Shown: positions 37,457-45,999 of the stretch, piece by piece
Layout: each line of letters begins with the position of its first letter
How positions within the stretch are numbered: the stretch's first letter is position 1
From: Cellvibrionaceae bacterium
GTDB lineage: Bacteria; Pseudomonadota; Gammaproteobacteria; Pseudomonadales; Cellvibrionaceae
Length of the DNA stretch: 64,000 nucleotides
Assembly (NCBI GenBank): GCA_021151825.1
Contig: JAGKWQ010000001.1
Location: 1-64,000 of the forward strand
Direction of reading: 5' to 3'
Notes under the pieces: model-generated
The model's database searches: none
What the model saw: the letters and a program-made list of their open reading frames with translations, nothing else
Told to the model about the DNA's origin: nothing
Program-made: the position numbers and the translations under genes

Positions 37457-38428
37457 TTACTCGGTAAGGGCGCGATTTATTGCGCCCTTTTCATTGGATT
37501 TCAAAGAAGATAAATCGACCCAGTAACGCGGGTTATTCACTGGCGTTTCCGCCGGCAGCAATGGATTCTCCAAAGTAATAATGTGCCGACGAGTTAAATT
37601 CTCCAAGCCAAAATTAATGCGCGGGTGATTGAAAAAAAACTCATCAAACTCTCCACTATCAATTAACTTTTCCAATCCTTTTTCGATACGAACTGCCAGC
37701 GCTTCATTATTTTTATTGACGAAAAAATACAGCGCAGCCGGGTAATGCAGCATGATATTTTTTTCAACCACCAGGTTTTTTTCCGCGCGCTGGGTTAATT
37801 CAAACCAGGCTTCGGAAATACCGCGCGGAAAATAATCAAAACGCTTGGCATTGATCATGCGAAATAAAGACTCCGTTGTTTCTGCAGTCGTCACGCGCAG
37901 ACCATTGTATTGCATGATCGGTGTATCAGGCCAATGTGTTCCCTGTCCAGCCAGCAACGTCGATAATTGCTGTACATTACGGATGTGATCAAAACGAGCC
38001 TGGTCACTAGCACGAATTAACAACACCCGATAACCAAACAAACCTTTGCATAAAGGAATTCGTATCGGGCGCAATTGTTGTTCGCGTTCTTTATCTGTCA
38101 TTGTCCAGATAACAAAATTGCGTTTTTCATTTTGCGCCAGATAAAGCCAGCGTGCCTGGGAGTACTCACGCTCAGAAAAAACAATATCGATCACTTCGTT
38201 GTCGGCTTTGCTCGCATTTAATGCCATCAGCAAAAGTGTCGTGAAATAATCGGCCGGCTCTTCTAATTTGGTGGCTTGCACAATCACAGGTATATGGATT
38301 TTTCCATCAACCGGCTGTTGCGCCAGCACAACAGTCCCCATCAATAACCCTGCGCACAGTAATAACATGCTCAACCACAGCCGGTAGCCAGGTAAATCAT
38401 GTGATCGTTGTCGTGCAAGCGTGAACAT
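37457..38428 (-). CDS. Periplasmic solute-binding-like protein (family 3 type)
   Basis: The ATG at 38428 (CCGGAAT about 7 bases upstream) gives 323 residues starting with MFTLARQRSHD and a signal-type helix (LWLSMLLLCAGLLMGTVVLA) cleaved near LAQQ. The body resembles bacterial extracellular solute-binding proteins of family 3 used as stand-alone sensors in gammaproteobacteria. Examples are FGYRVLLIRASDQARF, TAETTESLFRMINAKRFDYFPRG (in parts) and YFFVNKNNEALAVRIEKGLE. There is no partner permease. It may be a one-gene binding protein for a histidine kinase or a remnant of a transporter. The terminator at 37466-37491 falls inside its C-terminal codons. Confidence 0.6.
   Translation of the reverse strand: MFTLARQRSHDLPGYRLWLSMLLLCAGLLMGTVVLAQQPVDGKIHIPVIVQATKLEEPADYFTTLLLMALNASKADNEVIDIVFSEREYSQARWLYLAQNEKRNFVIWTMTDKEREQQLRPIRIPLCKGLFGYRVLLIRASDQARFDHIRNVQQLSTLLAGQGTHWPDTPIMQYNGLRVTTAETTESLFRMINAKRFDYFPRGISEAWFELTQRAEKNLVVEKNIMLHYPAALYFFVNKNNEALAVRIEKGLEKLIDSGEFDEFFFNHPRINFGLENLTRRHIITLENPLLPAETPVNNPRYWVDLSSLKSNEKGAINRALTE
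37466..37491 (+). terminator. Terminator of the feo operon inside the convergent gene's 3' end
   Basis: AAGGGCGC (37466-37473) pairs with GCGCCCTT (37482-37489) around an 8-base AT-rich loop, followed by T4. It ends the feo transcript yet lies within the last ten codons of the convergent gene ending at 37457. Confidence 0.75.
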
Positions 38429-38586
38429 AAATAGATTCCGGTGATTAACGTCTTCACGAAGCATAGAAGATAACATCCTGCATTGCAGCTTATGTCGTAT
38501 CTCTCCTCCAGTTCGAAGCGTGACACTGGTTATCAGCTCCCGTATAGTCAGCAGCTACTATTCAGCTTTTCCGAAGGATATGCGTT

Positions 38587-39684
38587 ATGCGCCAATTGGA
38601 AACCCGCTCTTTTTTATTATTTCTATTTCTGGTTTCGGTTGCTTTTTTTATTGTACTCAAACCTTTTTTCGGTACGATTTTTTGGGCCTGTGCGATAACG
38701 ATCATTTTTTATCCCATGCACCTTAAACTCATGGCGAAATTCAATAATCGCCCTAACCTTACCGCACTGACCACACTCACAGCGTGCATTCTTATTGTGG
38801 TTTTACCGGTGATCATGCTGATCAGCTCTGCGGTATCGGAAGGTGCCGGGCTATACAACAAACTGGAATCCGGCGAGATAAACCCCGGTCAATATATCGA
38901 GCAAATACGCACCGCGTTTCCAGGTGCACAGCAAACACTGGAGCGCTTCGGTGTAGACATCGCAAAAGTCAAAGAGAGTGCCCTCAGTGCAACGATGGCG
39001 TCAGGCAAATGGCTTGCACAAAACGCGCTCAGCATTGGCCAAAATACCTTCAAACTGTTACTGAATATTTGCTTGATGTTGTACCTGGTATTTTTCCTGT
39101 TGCGTGACGGTGAATATTTACTGGCTTTGTTAATCCGTGCCTTACCATTGGGCGATGAACGCGAGCGCCTATTGTTTGCAAAATTTAGTGAGGTTACCCG
39201 CGCGACCATCAAAGGCAATTTGGTCATAGCGATCATCCAGGGCAGCCTCGGCGGTTTGATTTTCTGGATACTTGGCATTCCCGGCGCGCTCTTATGGGGG
39301 GTAGTGATGGCCTTATTTTCGCTAATCCCGGCAATTGGGCCAGCGATTATCTGGCTTCCGGTAGCAATTTACCTTTTCGCCACCGGCGATAGCGTGAAAG
39401 CACTTATTCTGGCGGGTTTCGGCGCGGGCGTCATTGGCCTGATCGATAACCTGGTCCGCCCTATTCTGGTTGGGCGCGATACTAAATTGCCGGATTACAT
39501 TGTGCTGCTATCTACCCTCGGCGGGTTGGGAGTATTTGGTGTGAATGGTTTTGTGATTGGGCCGCTGGTAGCCGCGCTATTTATCGCCTTCTGGGGCATC
39601 TTTATGCGCGAGTTAAATGTACCTGAAGGCGATCACCGCACGAACAATCCAAATGTGCAAAACCGCGGGGATTCTACCGATTGA
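38587..39684 (+). CDS. AI-2E family transporter (PerM/TqsA-like permease)
   Basis: The 365-residue protein has 7-8 predicted membrane helices and the family pattern: the N-terminal pair FLLFLFLVSVAFFIVLKPF and IFWACAITIIFYP, a central amphipathic region, IIQGSLGGLIFWILGIPGALLWG near residue 215, LIPAIGPAIIWLP near 238, and LSTLGGLGVFGVNGFVIGPL near the end. Members include autoinducer-2 exporters and Na+/H+ antiporters, so the substrate is not assignable. It ends at its own terminator. Confidence 0.92.
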   Translation: MRQLETRSFLLFLFLVSVAFFIVLKPFFGTIFWACAITIIFYPMHLKLMAKFNNRPNLTALTTLTACILIVVLPVIMLISSAVSEGAGLYNKLESGEINPGQYIEQIRTAFPGAQQTLERFGVDIAKVKESALSATMASGKWLAQNALSIGQNTFKLLLNICLMLYLVFFLLRDGEYLLALLIRALPLGDERERLLFAKFSEVTRATIKGNLVIAIIQGSLGGLIFWILGIPGALLWGVVMALFSLIPAIGPAIIWLPVAIYLFATGDSVKALILAGFGAGVIGLIDNLVRPILVGRDTKLPDYIVLLSTLGGLGVFGVNGFVIGPLVAALFIAFWGIFMRELNVPEGDHRTNNPNVQNRGDSTD

Positions 39685-39712
39685 TCTGCTAGACTGCCCC
39701 ACCCTTTGAAGC

Positions 39713-39738
39713 AGCCCTGCTCCATTGCAGGGCTTTTT
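39713..39738 (+). terminator. Terminator after the AI-2E family gene
   Basis: AGCCCTGC (39713-39720) pairs with GCAGGGCT (39727-39734) and is followed by T5. It separates the permease from the FKBP gene. Confidence 0.85.
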
Positions 39739-39771
39739 ATTTATAGCGACAGTTTTATAGAGAGCACATCT

Positions 39772-40392
39772 ATGTCCGACAAATTCAGCAGTGTTGAAGA
39801 GCTTGTAAGTTACGGAATTGGCCGTCAAATGGGCCAACAATTGGCCGATAATCCTTTTGAGGGCGTATCGTCTGCCGCTGTTGCGCAGGGTTTACTGGAT
39901 GCATTGAATGGCGTTGAGATGCCTTACAGCAACGAGCAAATGCAGGATGCATTTCAGGAAATCAATAACCGTATGCAAGCGAAAGAAGCAGAGCAAAGTA
40001 AAAGCCTGGCCGCTGCTGGCGAAGCATTTTTAGCTGAGAACGCGAAAAAGCCTGGCATTACGGTGACCGAATCCGGTTTGCAATATGAAGTGATTACCCA
40101 GGGTACCGGTGAAATCCCAACCAAAACCTCCAAAGTTAAAACCCATTACCACGGCACCCTGATTGATGGCACTGTGTTTGACAGCTCTGTGAATCGCGGC
40201 CAACCCATCGATTTCCCGGTAAACGGTGTTATCGCTGGCTGGACCGAAGCATTGCAATTGATGCCTGTTGGTTCCAAATGGCGTTTGTACATTCCATACA
40301 ATCTCGCTTACGGCGAGCGCGGTGCCGGTGCGAGCATCAAGCCCTACGCAGCGCTGATTTTTGATGTTGAGTTGATTGAGATTGTTGGTTGA
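39772..40392 (+). CDS. fklB: FKBP-type peptidyl-prolyl cis-trans isomerase (FklB-like)
   Basis: I take the ATG at 39772 (AGAGAG 5-10 bases upstream) rather than an in-frame start within the terminator. The 206 residues have an N-terminal dimerisation segment (SYGIGRQMGQQLADNP, VAQGLLDALNG) and a C-terminal FKBP domain at about 95-205. The latter includes VKTHYHGTLIDGTVFDSS, FPVNGVIAGWTEALQLMPVG and IPYNLAYGERGAG. No signal peptide is present, so the FklB form (cytosolic) fits better than the periplasmic FkpA. It accelerates proline isomerisation in folding proteins. Confidence 0.93.
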   Translation: MSDKFSSVEELVSYGIGRQMGQQLADNPFEGVSSAAVAQGLLDALNGVEMPYSNEQMQDAFQEINNRMQAKEAEQSKSLAAAGEAFLAENAKKPGITVTESGLQYEVITQGTGEIPTKTSKVKTHYHGTLIDGTVFDSSVNRGQPIDFPVNGVIAGWTEALQLMPVGSKWRLYIPYNLAYGERGAGASIKPYAALIFDVELIEIVG

Positions 40393-40427
40393 TCTATTCC
40401 ATTTTAATCCACCACCAGCATGGGCTC

Positions 40428-40514
40428 CGGTATGGTCTTTACGACACGCCGTGACCCCATCCCCGGGGCTCGACGCTCACGTCCTGTGGGCGTACGGTCG
40501 TAAAGACCATACCG
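40428..40514. repeat. 87-base palindromic element with perfect 18-base inverted repeats
   Basis: Arms 40428-40445 and 40497-40514 are perfect inverted repeats of CGGTATGGTCTTTACGAC, separated by 51 GC-rich bases. The spacer itself can form a stem-loop (CGCTCAC with GTGGGCG, using a GU pair). It occupies most of the gap between the FKBP gene and rdgC. The size and nested symmetry fit a REP/BIME or MITE-type dispersed element rather than a terminator. Only one copy was noticed in this window. Confidence 0.65.
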
Positions 40515-40580
40515 AATCCCCTGCTTCTGCAGCTTCGACAACCTCCCATTTTTACTCAGCAATTGAATTCCGGATTTTCC

Positions 40581-41489
40581 ATGTGGTTTAAAAATTTACG
40601 TTTGTATCGCTTGACCGAAGAGTGGACGATTTCCACTGAAGAATTAAATGAAAAACTTGCCGAATTCTGTTTTAACCCCTGCGGCAACCTTGATCCATTA
40701 CGCTATGGATTTGAATTTCCCCTGGGTCGTCACGGCAGTGAGTTTGTCCATGTAACCAATGGCTACATCATGATTTGCGCCAAAAAGCAGGAAAAAATCT
40801 TGCCAGGTGGCGTTATTAAAGAGGCGCTGGAAGAAAAAGTTCAGGCGATCAGTGAGGCGGAATCACGCTCAGTAAGCCGTAAAGAGCGTGATGCATTGAA
40901 GGATGAAATTATTTTTTCATTGCTACCCAAAGCATTTACTCGCTCCACGCTCGATTACGCCTACATAGCGCCGCAAGAAAAATTAATCGTCGTGAATTCA
41001 TCATCAGCAAAACGTGCAGAAGATTTACTCAGCAAGCTGCGCGAAGCGCTGGGGAGTTTGCGCTGCCTGCCTATTGCCCCAAAAAATATTCCCACCCAAG
41101 TGATGACCCATTGGCTGCGCGAAAGCCAGGCGCCACATCAATTTGAATTGGGCGAAGAAGTTGAGCTGCAAGCGACCAAAGATGGCCGCGTGGTGCGTTG
41201 TAAAAAGCTGGATCTCACCGCCGCAGAAATTCGCAATCATCTCGAAAGCGGAATGCATGTCACCAAAATTGCACTGATATGGAAAGAATCCATCAGCTGC
41301 ATTATCGACGATCAACTGGGCATCAAGCGCGTAAAGTTTGAAGATGTCATTAGCGATAAAGCGAATGAGCGAAATCCGGAAAGTAAAGCAGAACAATTTG
41401 ATGCTGACTTTGCGATTATGGCGATGGAACTGAAAAATTTTATTGACGCATTACTCGCTGCATTTGGTGGGGAGTCTGATCCCGTCTAA
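40581..41489 (+). CDS. rdgC: Recombination-associated protein RdgC
   Basis: I take the ATG at 40581, giving the canonical RdgC start MWFKNLRLYRLTEEW; a start 18 bases earlier lacks support. The 302 residues match E. coli RdgC (303) in length and motifs: CFNPCGNLDPLRYGFEFPLG near residue 35, a central DALKDEIIFSLLPKAFTRS, and the C-terminal VTKIALIWKESISCIIDDQLGIKRVKFED in parts. RdgC forms a ring dimer that coats DNA and antagonises RecA. It is a single gene. Confidence 0.96.
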   Translation: MWFKNLRLYRLTEEWTISTEELNEKLAEFCFNPCGNLDPLRYGFEFPLGRHGSEFVHVTNGYIMICAKKQEKILPGGVIKEALEEKVQAISEAESRSVSRKERDALKDEIIFSLLPKAFTRSTLDYAYIAPQEKLIVVNSSSAKRAEDLLSKLREALGSLRCLPIAPKNIPTQVMTHWLRESQAPHQFELGEEVELQATKDGRVVRCKKLDLTAAEIRNHLESGMHVTKIALIWKESISCIIDDQLGIKRVKFEDVISDKANERNPESKAEQFDADFAIMAMELKNFIDALLAAFGGESDPV

Positions 41490-41634
41490 ACCTGTGTCGC
41501 CGCGCCAGCGGCGATATTATTCATCCTTTACTCATCATTACCTGAGCGCCAGTTTAATTTACGTCGCTAAATACTCTTGCATCGCTGGATCGTTATAATG
41601 TGAATTATTCTTGATCGGTTTGCGGAGTTTATGA

Positions 41635-42687
41635 ATGCCTCGTCTTTTGCTTTCACAGTTGTCGTTACGTATATGCTCAACGTTTTCACTGGTCCTGCTT
41701 GCCAGTTGCAGCAAAACCCCGGAACTATCCAAAATCGAAGGTTTTGCCCAAGGTACAACCTACAATCTTAGCTTTGAATTACCCACAAAAAATGCAGCAC
41801 CTGTAAGCGATATCCAAAAAGCAGTTGCCGATGAACTGGCACGAATTGATAAAGCATTGTCAAATTATCGCGATGATTCCGCCATCGAACAATTTAATGC
41901 CCAACAAACGACGGAAATCTTACCCGCCGATACAGAGCTGGTCGCGTTAGTAGAAGCCGCTCGCAAAGTATATGTTGCAAGCAACGGTTGTTACGATTTA
42001 ACGATAAAACCGCTATTTGATTTATGGGGCTTTAAAAAAGATGAATTTAGCCCGCCGACTGATGAAGCACTCAGCCAAACACTTGCCATGATCGGCATGA
42101 ACAAATTAGAAACCATTGATGCCAATCATCTGCGCAAACAAATCCCACAATTGCGTATCGATATTTCTTCCATCGGCCAAAGTTACAGCGTTGATCGTAT
42201 CGCCGATGTTTTGGAAAATTATGGAATACAAAATTATCTGGTAGAAATTGGCGGCGAGTTACTTGCGAAAGGCAAAAAAACCAATGGTGATCCCTGGCGC
42301 ATTGCGGTAGAAAAACCCTTGCCGAATGAGCGCAAGCTGCAAAAAATTGCCAGCTTTGACTCTGGTGCACCTGTAGCACTCATCACCTCTGGCACCTATC
42401 GTCATTTTTTTGATAGTAACGGAAAGCGCTACAGTCACATACTGGATGCACGCAGCGGTAAACCTGTCGAACACAACACAGTTTCTGTCACCATCTTCCA
42501 TGAAAATCCCACTATTGCCGGTGCCTGGGGTACTGCACTGTTATGCTTGGGTAGCAAAGATGGAATTAAGGTAGCCGATGACAATAAACTTGCCGTGTTG
42601 TTTATTGATCAGCAAGGTGATGAGTTAATTGAACATGAAACCAGTGCAATGAAAACACTTAAGGATGTCAGCTTACTGCAACCTTAA
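41635..42687 (+). CDS. apbE: FAD:protein FMN transferase ApbE
   Basis: This 350-residue lipoprotein has a signal segment with lipobox LLASC (Cys near residue 24). The ApbE fold follows, with GFAQGTTYNLSF, ALSNYRDDSAIEQFNA, GCYDLTIKPLFDLWGF, RIDISSIGQSYSVDRIADVL (in parts), YLVEIGGELLAKG and RYSHILDARSGKPV. It transfers FMN from FAD to a Thr of exported flavoproteins such as Rnf and Nqr subunits, using Mg2+. The usual DLGGIAKGYAVD-type motif reads DISSIGQSYSVD here, with Lys changed to Gln and Gly to Ser. No Nqr genes are in the window. Confidence 0.93.
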   Translation: MPRLLLSQLSLRICSTFSLVLLASCSKTPELSKIEGFAQGTTYNLSFELPTKNAAPVSDIQKAVADELARIDKALSNYRDDSAIEQFNAQQTTEILPADTELVALVEAARKVYVASNGCYDLTIKPLFDLWGFKKDEFSPPTDEALSQTLAMIGMNKLETIDANHLRKQIPQLRIDISSIGQSYSVDRIADVLENYGIQNYLVEIGGELLAKGKKTNGDPWRIAVEKPLPNERKLQKIASFDSGAPVALITSGTYRHFFDSNGKRYSHILDARSGKPVEHNTVSVTIFHENPTIAGAWGTALLCLGSKDGIKVADDNKLAVLFIDQQGDELIEHETSAMKTLKDVSLLQP

Positions 42688-42724
42688 TAGCAAAACCCTA
42701 TAAAAATTTTCCGGATTAGCAATT

Positions 42725-43042
42725 ATGAAATTGGTCTACACTCACGAAAATCGGTTGTTTGTTGCAAATGCCCATAATCTTTTGGAGCAGGCTGGTATTC
42801 ATGCCATCTGGAAAAATGAATTCGCCTCCAGCGCTATTGGCGAGGTAGCACCGATCAGCGCCTGGCCAGAACTCTGGGTACTGGAAGATACAGATTACGA
42901 GCCAGCCACCGAAATTATTCGCACTGCATTTGCAACCAATAATTTGCCAGAATGGGTTTGCACCCAATGCAAGGAAATCAATGAGCCAGCATTCGAGCTC
43001 TGCTGGAATTGCCAATTAGAAAAACCGGAGTCTGCACTATGA
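42725..43042 (+). CDS. DUF2007 signal-transducing protein with C-terminal zinc ribbon
   Basis: The 105-residue protein has a DUF2007 domain in its first 70 residues (MKLVYTHENRLFVANAHNLL, then AGIHAIWKN and PELWVLEDTDYEPATEIIR), which resembles the PII-like ferredoxin fold. It ends with a CxxC...CxxC zinc ribbon of RanBP2 type (WVCTQCKEINEPAFELCWNC). The role is unknown; the domain pair suggests a cytosolic adaptor. The next gene overlaps its stop (ATGA at 43039-43042), so the two are co-translated. Confidence 0.85.
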   Translation: MKLVYTHENRLFVANAHNLLEQAGIHAIWKNEFASSAIGEVAPISAWPELWVLEDTDYEPATEIIRTAFATNNLPEWVCTQCKEINEPAFELCWNCQLEKPESAL

Positions 43043-43890
43043 AATTGTTGTTGATGTGTGTGTTGTTAATTTGTTGCTCGGGACTTACCAATGCCCAGAC
43101 ACTGGATGTAATGACCTACAACATTCGCTGCGGCTCTTGTGAAGCCGCCGACAATCCAAACAACTGGAAAAAGCGTAAATATCTGGTTGCGCATGTAATC
43201 AAAAACCACAATCCCGATATTATCGGCTTACAAGAAGCTGAAATTAATCAGGTGGAAGATCTGGTTGAAATGCTCGACGATTACTCGTGGATTGGTGTTG
43301 GCCGCGAAGATGGAAAAGAAAAAGGTGAGACTACCGCAATTTTATTTCGCCATGGCCGTTTCTCGTTGCAAGGCCAACAAACACTATGGCTTTCACAAAC
43401 GCCGCATCAGGTATCGCGCGGGTGGGATGCGGCATTTCGCCGCATACTCAGCATCGCCAAATTAACGGATGCCGTTAATAAAAAAACGTTGCTGGTCTTT
43501 AACACCCATTTTGATAATGAAGGCGAGCTAGCAAGACAAGAAAGCGCTAAATTCCTGCTCGCTGAAATTTCCAAGCTCGGCACTCAGGAAAACTTTGTTG
43601 TTACTGGTGATTTTAATTTTAAAGCCGACTCCAAAGGCTATGAAATCATCACCCAAACACTGGCTGATGCCGAAAAAATCTCAACAACACCTGCAACCGG
43701 CGGCAATAAAACATTTAATGATTTTGGAGCCAATAAAGATACCGATAACAAAATAGATTTTATCTTTGTCAAAAAAGACACCAAAGTCTTGAATCACAAA
43801 GTAGATACCACCGCTTACAATGATTTATATCCGTCTGATCATTTTCCTGTAATTACCAGACTGGATTTATCCGCGCCCGTTCAACAATAA
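43039..43890 (+). CDS. Exported endonuclease/exonuclease/phosphatase (EEP) family protein
   Basis: The ATG at 43039 overlaps the previous stop. The 283 residues begin with a signal peptide (LLLMCVLLICCSGLTNA-QT). The metal-dependent EEP fold follows, with VMTYNIRCGSC, PDIIGLQEAE (catalytic Glu), NTHFDNEGELAR, VVTGDFNFKADS, IDFIFVKKD and the final SDHFPVITRLDL (catalytic Asp-His). Members cleave DNA, RNA or phosphoesters including inositol phosphates and sphingomyelin; secreted bacterial forms of this size are often nucleases or phosphodiesterases. The 3' end overlaps the convergent LysR gene by 24 bases. Confidence 0.9.
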   Translation: MKLLLMCVLLICCSGLTNAQTLDVMTYNIRCGSCEAADNPNNWKKRKYLVAHVIKNHNPDIIGLQEAEINQVEDLVEMLDDYSWIGVGREDGKEKGETTAILFRHGRFSLQGQQTLWLSQTPHQVSRGWDAAFRRILSIAKLTDAVNKKTLLVFNTHFDNEGELARQESAKFLLAEISKLGTQENFVVTGDFNFKADSKGYEIITQTLADAEKISTTPATGGNKTFNDFGANKDTDNKIDFIFVKKDTKVLNHKVDTTAYNDLYPSDHFPVITRLDLSAPVQQ

Positions 43891-44817
43891 ATCCAGTTCA
43901 TTGCGAATATATTTTTCATCCACCCATTCACTTAAATGCGCATTCATATACTGGATAAAATTATGGGCGGCGACCGGTAAACGCCGGTCGCCATGACGTA
44001 CCAAATACCAGTGGCTGGTTAACGGAAAATCTTTTACCGGCAACAACGCGACTTTAGCATTGGCTTGCGCCAGCGTATGTTCAGAAAGCACTGCCAATCC
44101 CAACCCCGTCTCTACACTCATCCTGATGACTTCGTTGCTTTCAATCTGCAACGTATTATGGAGTTGATAGTTTTGATCGCGCAGCCAATTTTCAAACATC
44201 ATTCGCGTAGCGCTACCCGGCTCGCGCATTAAAAAACGTTCGTTACTTAATTCAGAAAATTTTAACGATTTCTTTTTTGCCGCCCAATGATTTAACGGTG
44301 CAATCAATACCAATGGATTACGCAAAAATCGCCCGCTTACAACATGGTCACCCGTCGGTGGATGACTAAATAAATACAAATCATCCAACTGATTTTGAAA
44401 GCGCTGCAAAACACTACCACGATTACCAATATTGAAAGTGACATCCACACCAGGATACTGCTGCGTGTAAGGGCTCAGTAATAACGGCAATACATATTGT
44501 GCCGTCGTCACAACGCCCAAACTGAAATGACCATTATTACCTTGCGCAGCCTCGCTTAAAAAACTATTGAAATCATCGAAACGCCCCAAGGCATCCAACG
44601 CCGCATGGTATAGCTCACGCCCAACATAGGTGGGCTGGTATTGCCCTTCGCGAATTTCCAATAGCTCTTCGCCAATCGCCTCGGTAAGGCGTTTTATTTG
44701 CTGGGACACCGTGGGTTGAGTCAGGTGTAATTGGCTTGCCGCCTGGGAAATAGAGCCGGTACGGATCACAGCGATATAAACCTGTAACAAGCGAAAAGTC
44801 AGGTGACGGATATTCAT
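43867..44817 (-). CDS. LysR-type regulator divergent from the SbtA-like gene
   Basis: The 316-residue protein has an N-terminal winged helix-turn-helix (LLQVYIAVIRTGSISQAAS, LHLTQPTVSQQIKRL) and a substrate-binding LysR domain (FSLGVVTTAQYVLPLLLSPY, EVIRMSVETGLGLAVLSE). It is closest in style to CbbR/CmpR, regulators of carbon fixation and bicarbonate uptake genes. It is divergent from an SbtA-like bicarbonate transporter with 126 bases between the starts. The AT-rich repeat of that gap (near 44840-44885, ATAGATAATTATC...AATTATCATCTAT) is a likely binding site. Control of the transporter is inferred from this layout. Confidence 0.9.
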   Translation of the reverse strand: MNIRHLTFRLLQVYIAVIRTGSISQAASQLHLTQPTVSQQIKRLTEAIGEELLEIREGQYQPTYVGRELYHAALDALGRFDDFNSFLSEAAQGNNGHFSLGVVTTAQYVLPLLLSPYTQQYPGVDVTFNIGNRGSVLQRFQNQLDDLYLFSHPPTGDHVVSGRFLRNPLVLIAPLNHWAAKKKSLKFSELSNERFLMREPGSATRMMFENWLRDQNYQLHNTLQIESNEVIRMSVETGLGLAVLSEHTLAQANAKVALLPVKDFPLTSHWYLVRHGDRRLPVAAHNFIQYMNAHLSEWVDEKYIRNELDLLLNGRG

Positions 44818-44835
44818 AACAACTCATCCTGGCGC

Positions 44836-44888
44836 AAAATATAGATAATTATCAATATTTATTAGTATAAACATTAATTATCATCTAT
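44836..44888. promoter_or_regulatory. Dyad-rich AT operator region between lysR and the SbtA-like gene
   Basis: ATAGATAATTAT near 44840 and its near-complement AATTATCATCTAT near 44877 form an interrupted dyad of the size LysR proteins use, inside the divergent promoter gap. The exact half-sites are not resolved. Confidence 0.4.
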
Positions 44889-44943
44889 CAAAAAGAGGCG
44901 CCAAAATAACCCTGTAAGTAAAAGTTTCCTGTAAATAGAGGTT

Positions 44944-45888
44944 ATGACCATGCCCGATATCGTAATTATGTTCTTTCTGCTCGGCGTTCTGGCCGGAGTG
45001 GCAAAATCGGATCTGAAGGTGCCCAAAGCGGCTTACGACACTCTGAGCATCCTGCTGATGCTCACGCTGGGCCTGAAAGGCGGCCTTGCCCTGCACGGTA
45101 ATGTTAGCTGGCACCTGCTACCGGAAGTGATTACGGTAGTACTGCTCGGCATCGCCATCCCTTTGCTGCTTTACCCCGTGTTAACCAAATTGATAAAGCT
45201 GAGCGCCGCCAATGGAGCGAGCATCGCTGCACATTACGGTTCTGCCAGCGCCGGCACCTTTGCGGTTGCAATCGCATTCGCCGAGGTAAACCACCTGGCT
45301 ATTGCCCCGCAAACCACGTTGTATTTGGTATTGCTGGAATTACCGGCGATTGTTGTAGGAATCCTGTTATTCAAAAAAGCCACCGGAAATGGCAGCAGTA
45401 TGAAAGGCATCTGGCACGAAGCGCTGACAAGCCGGGGCGTAGTATTGCTGACTGGCGGTGTGATTATCGGCTACCTCTACGGCCCCGATGCCAGCAAAGA
45501 TGTAGCGCCACTTTTTCTCGGCGCGTTTAAAGCATTGCTCGCATTATTCTTATTGGAGATGGGTGTTTGTGCATCGCAACATTTAAACCCATTTCCAAAA
45601 CAACACTGGAAATTAATTGGCTTCGCGTTACTTGCTCCTTTCGTTTTAGCTCTGATAGGAACCGCTGCAGGATTCGCGCTACACCTGCCACTCGGCACCA
45701 TATTAATTCTCGCCGCATTAACAGCCAGTGCTTCTTACATTGCTGCGCCAGCCGCTATTAAAGCGGCGATCAAAGAAGCCGATGTTGGCCTGGCAATTTT
45801 CGCAGCGCTCGGCGTGACATTTCCGTTAAATGTGTTAGTTGGTATTCCGGTTTATTATCAGATAATAGAAATGATAAGTCGTGTTTAG
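44944..45888 (+). CDS. sbtA: SbtA-like sodium-dependent bicarbonate transporter
   Basis: The 314-residue permease has about 10 transmembrane helices in two inverted halves and the family phrases KAAYDTLSILLMLTLGLKGG, ASIAAHYGSASAGTFAVA and LVLLELPAIVVGILL. SbtA imports HCO3- with Na+ and was first described in cyanobacteria; homologues occur in many heterotrophs, often divergent from a LysR gene, as here. No PII-like SbtB gene is adjacent. No carbonic anhydrase or RuBisCO gene is in the window, so its role may be anaplerotic bicarbonate supply. Confidence 0.9.
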   Translation: MTMPDIVIMFFLLGVLAGVAKSDLKVPKAAYDTLSILLMLTLGLKGGLALHGNVSWHLLPEVITVVLLGIAIPLLLYPVLTKLIKLSAANGASIAAHYGSASAGTFAVAIAFAEVNHLAIAPQTTLYLVLLELPAIVVGILLFKKATGNGSSMKGIWHEALTSRGVVLLTGGVIIGYLYGPDASKDVAPLFLGAFKALLALFLLEMGVCASQHLNPFPKQHWKLIGFALLAPFVLALIGTAAGFALHLPLGTILILAALTASASYIAAPAAIKAAIKEADVGLAIFAALGVTFPLNVLVGIPVYYQIIEMISRV

Positions 45889-45999
45889 ATAATTGCAGAT
45901 CACCGGCAAACATTTTATGGTGGCACCACAACGATAAACAGACTTACACAAACACAACCTCTCATAGCAACATCAACCTTAACAATAAGGAAACAGCAA

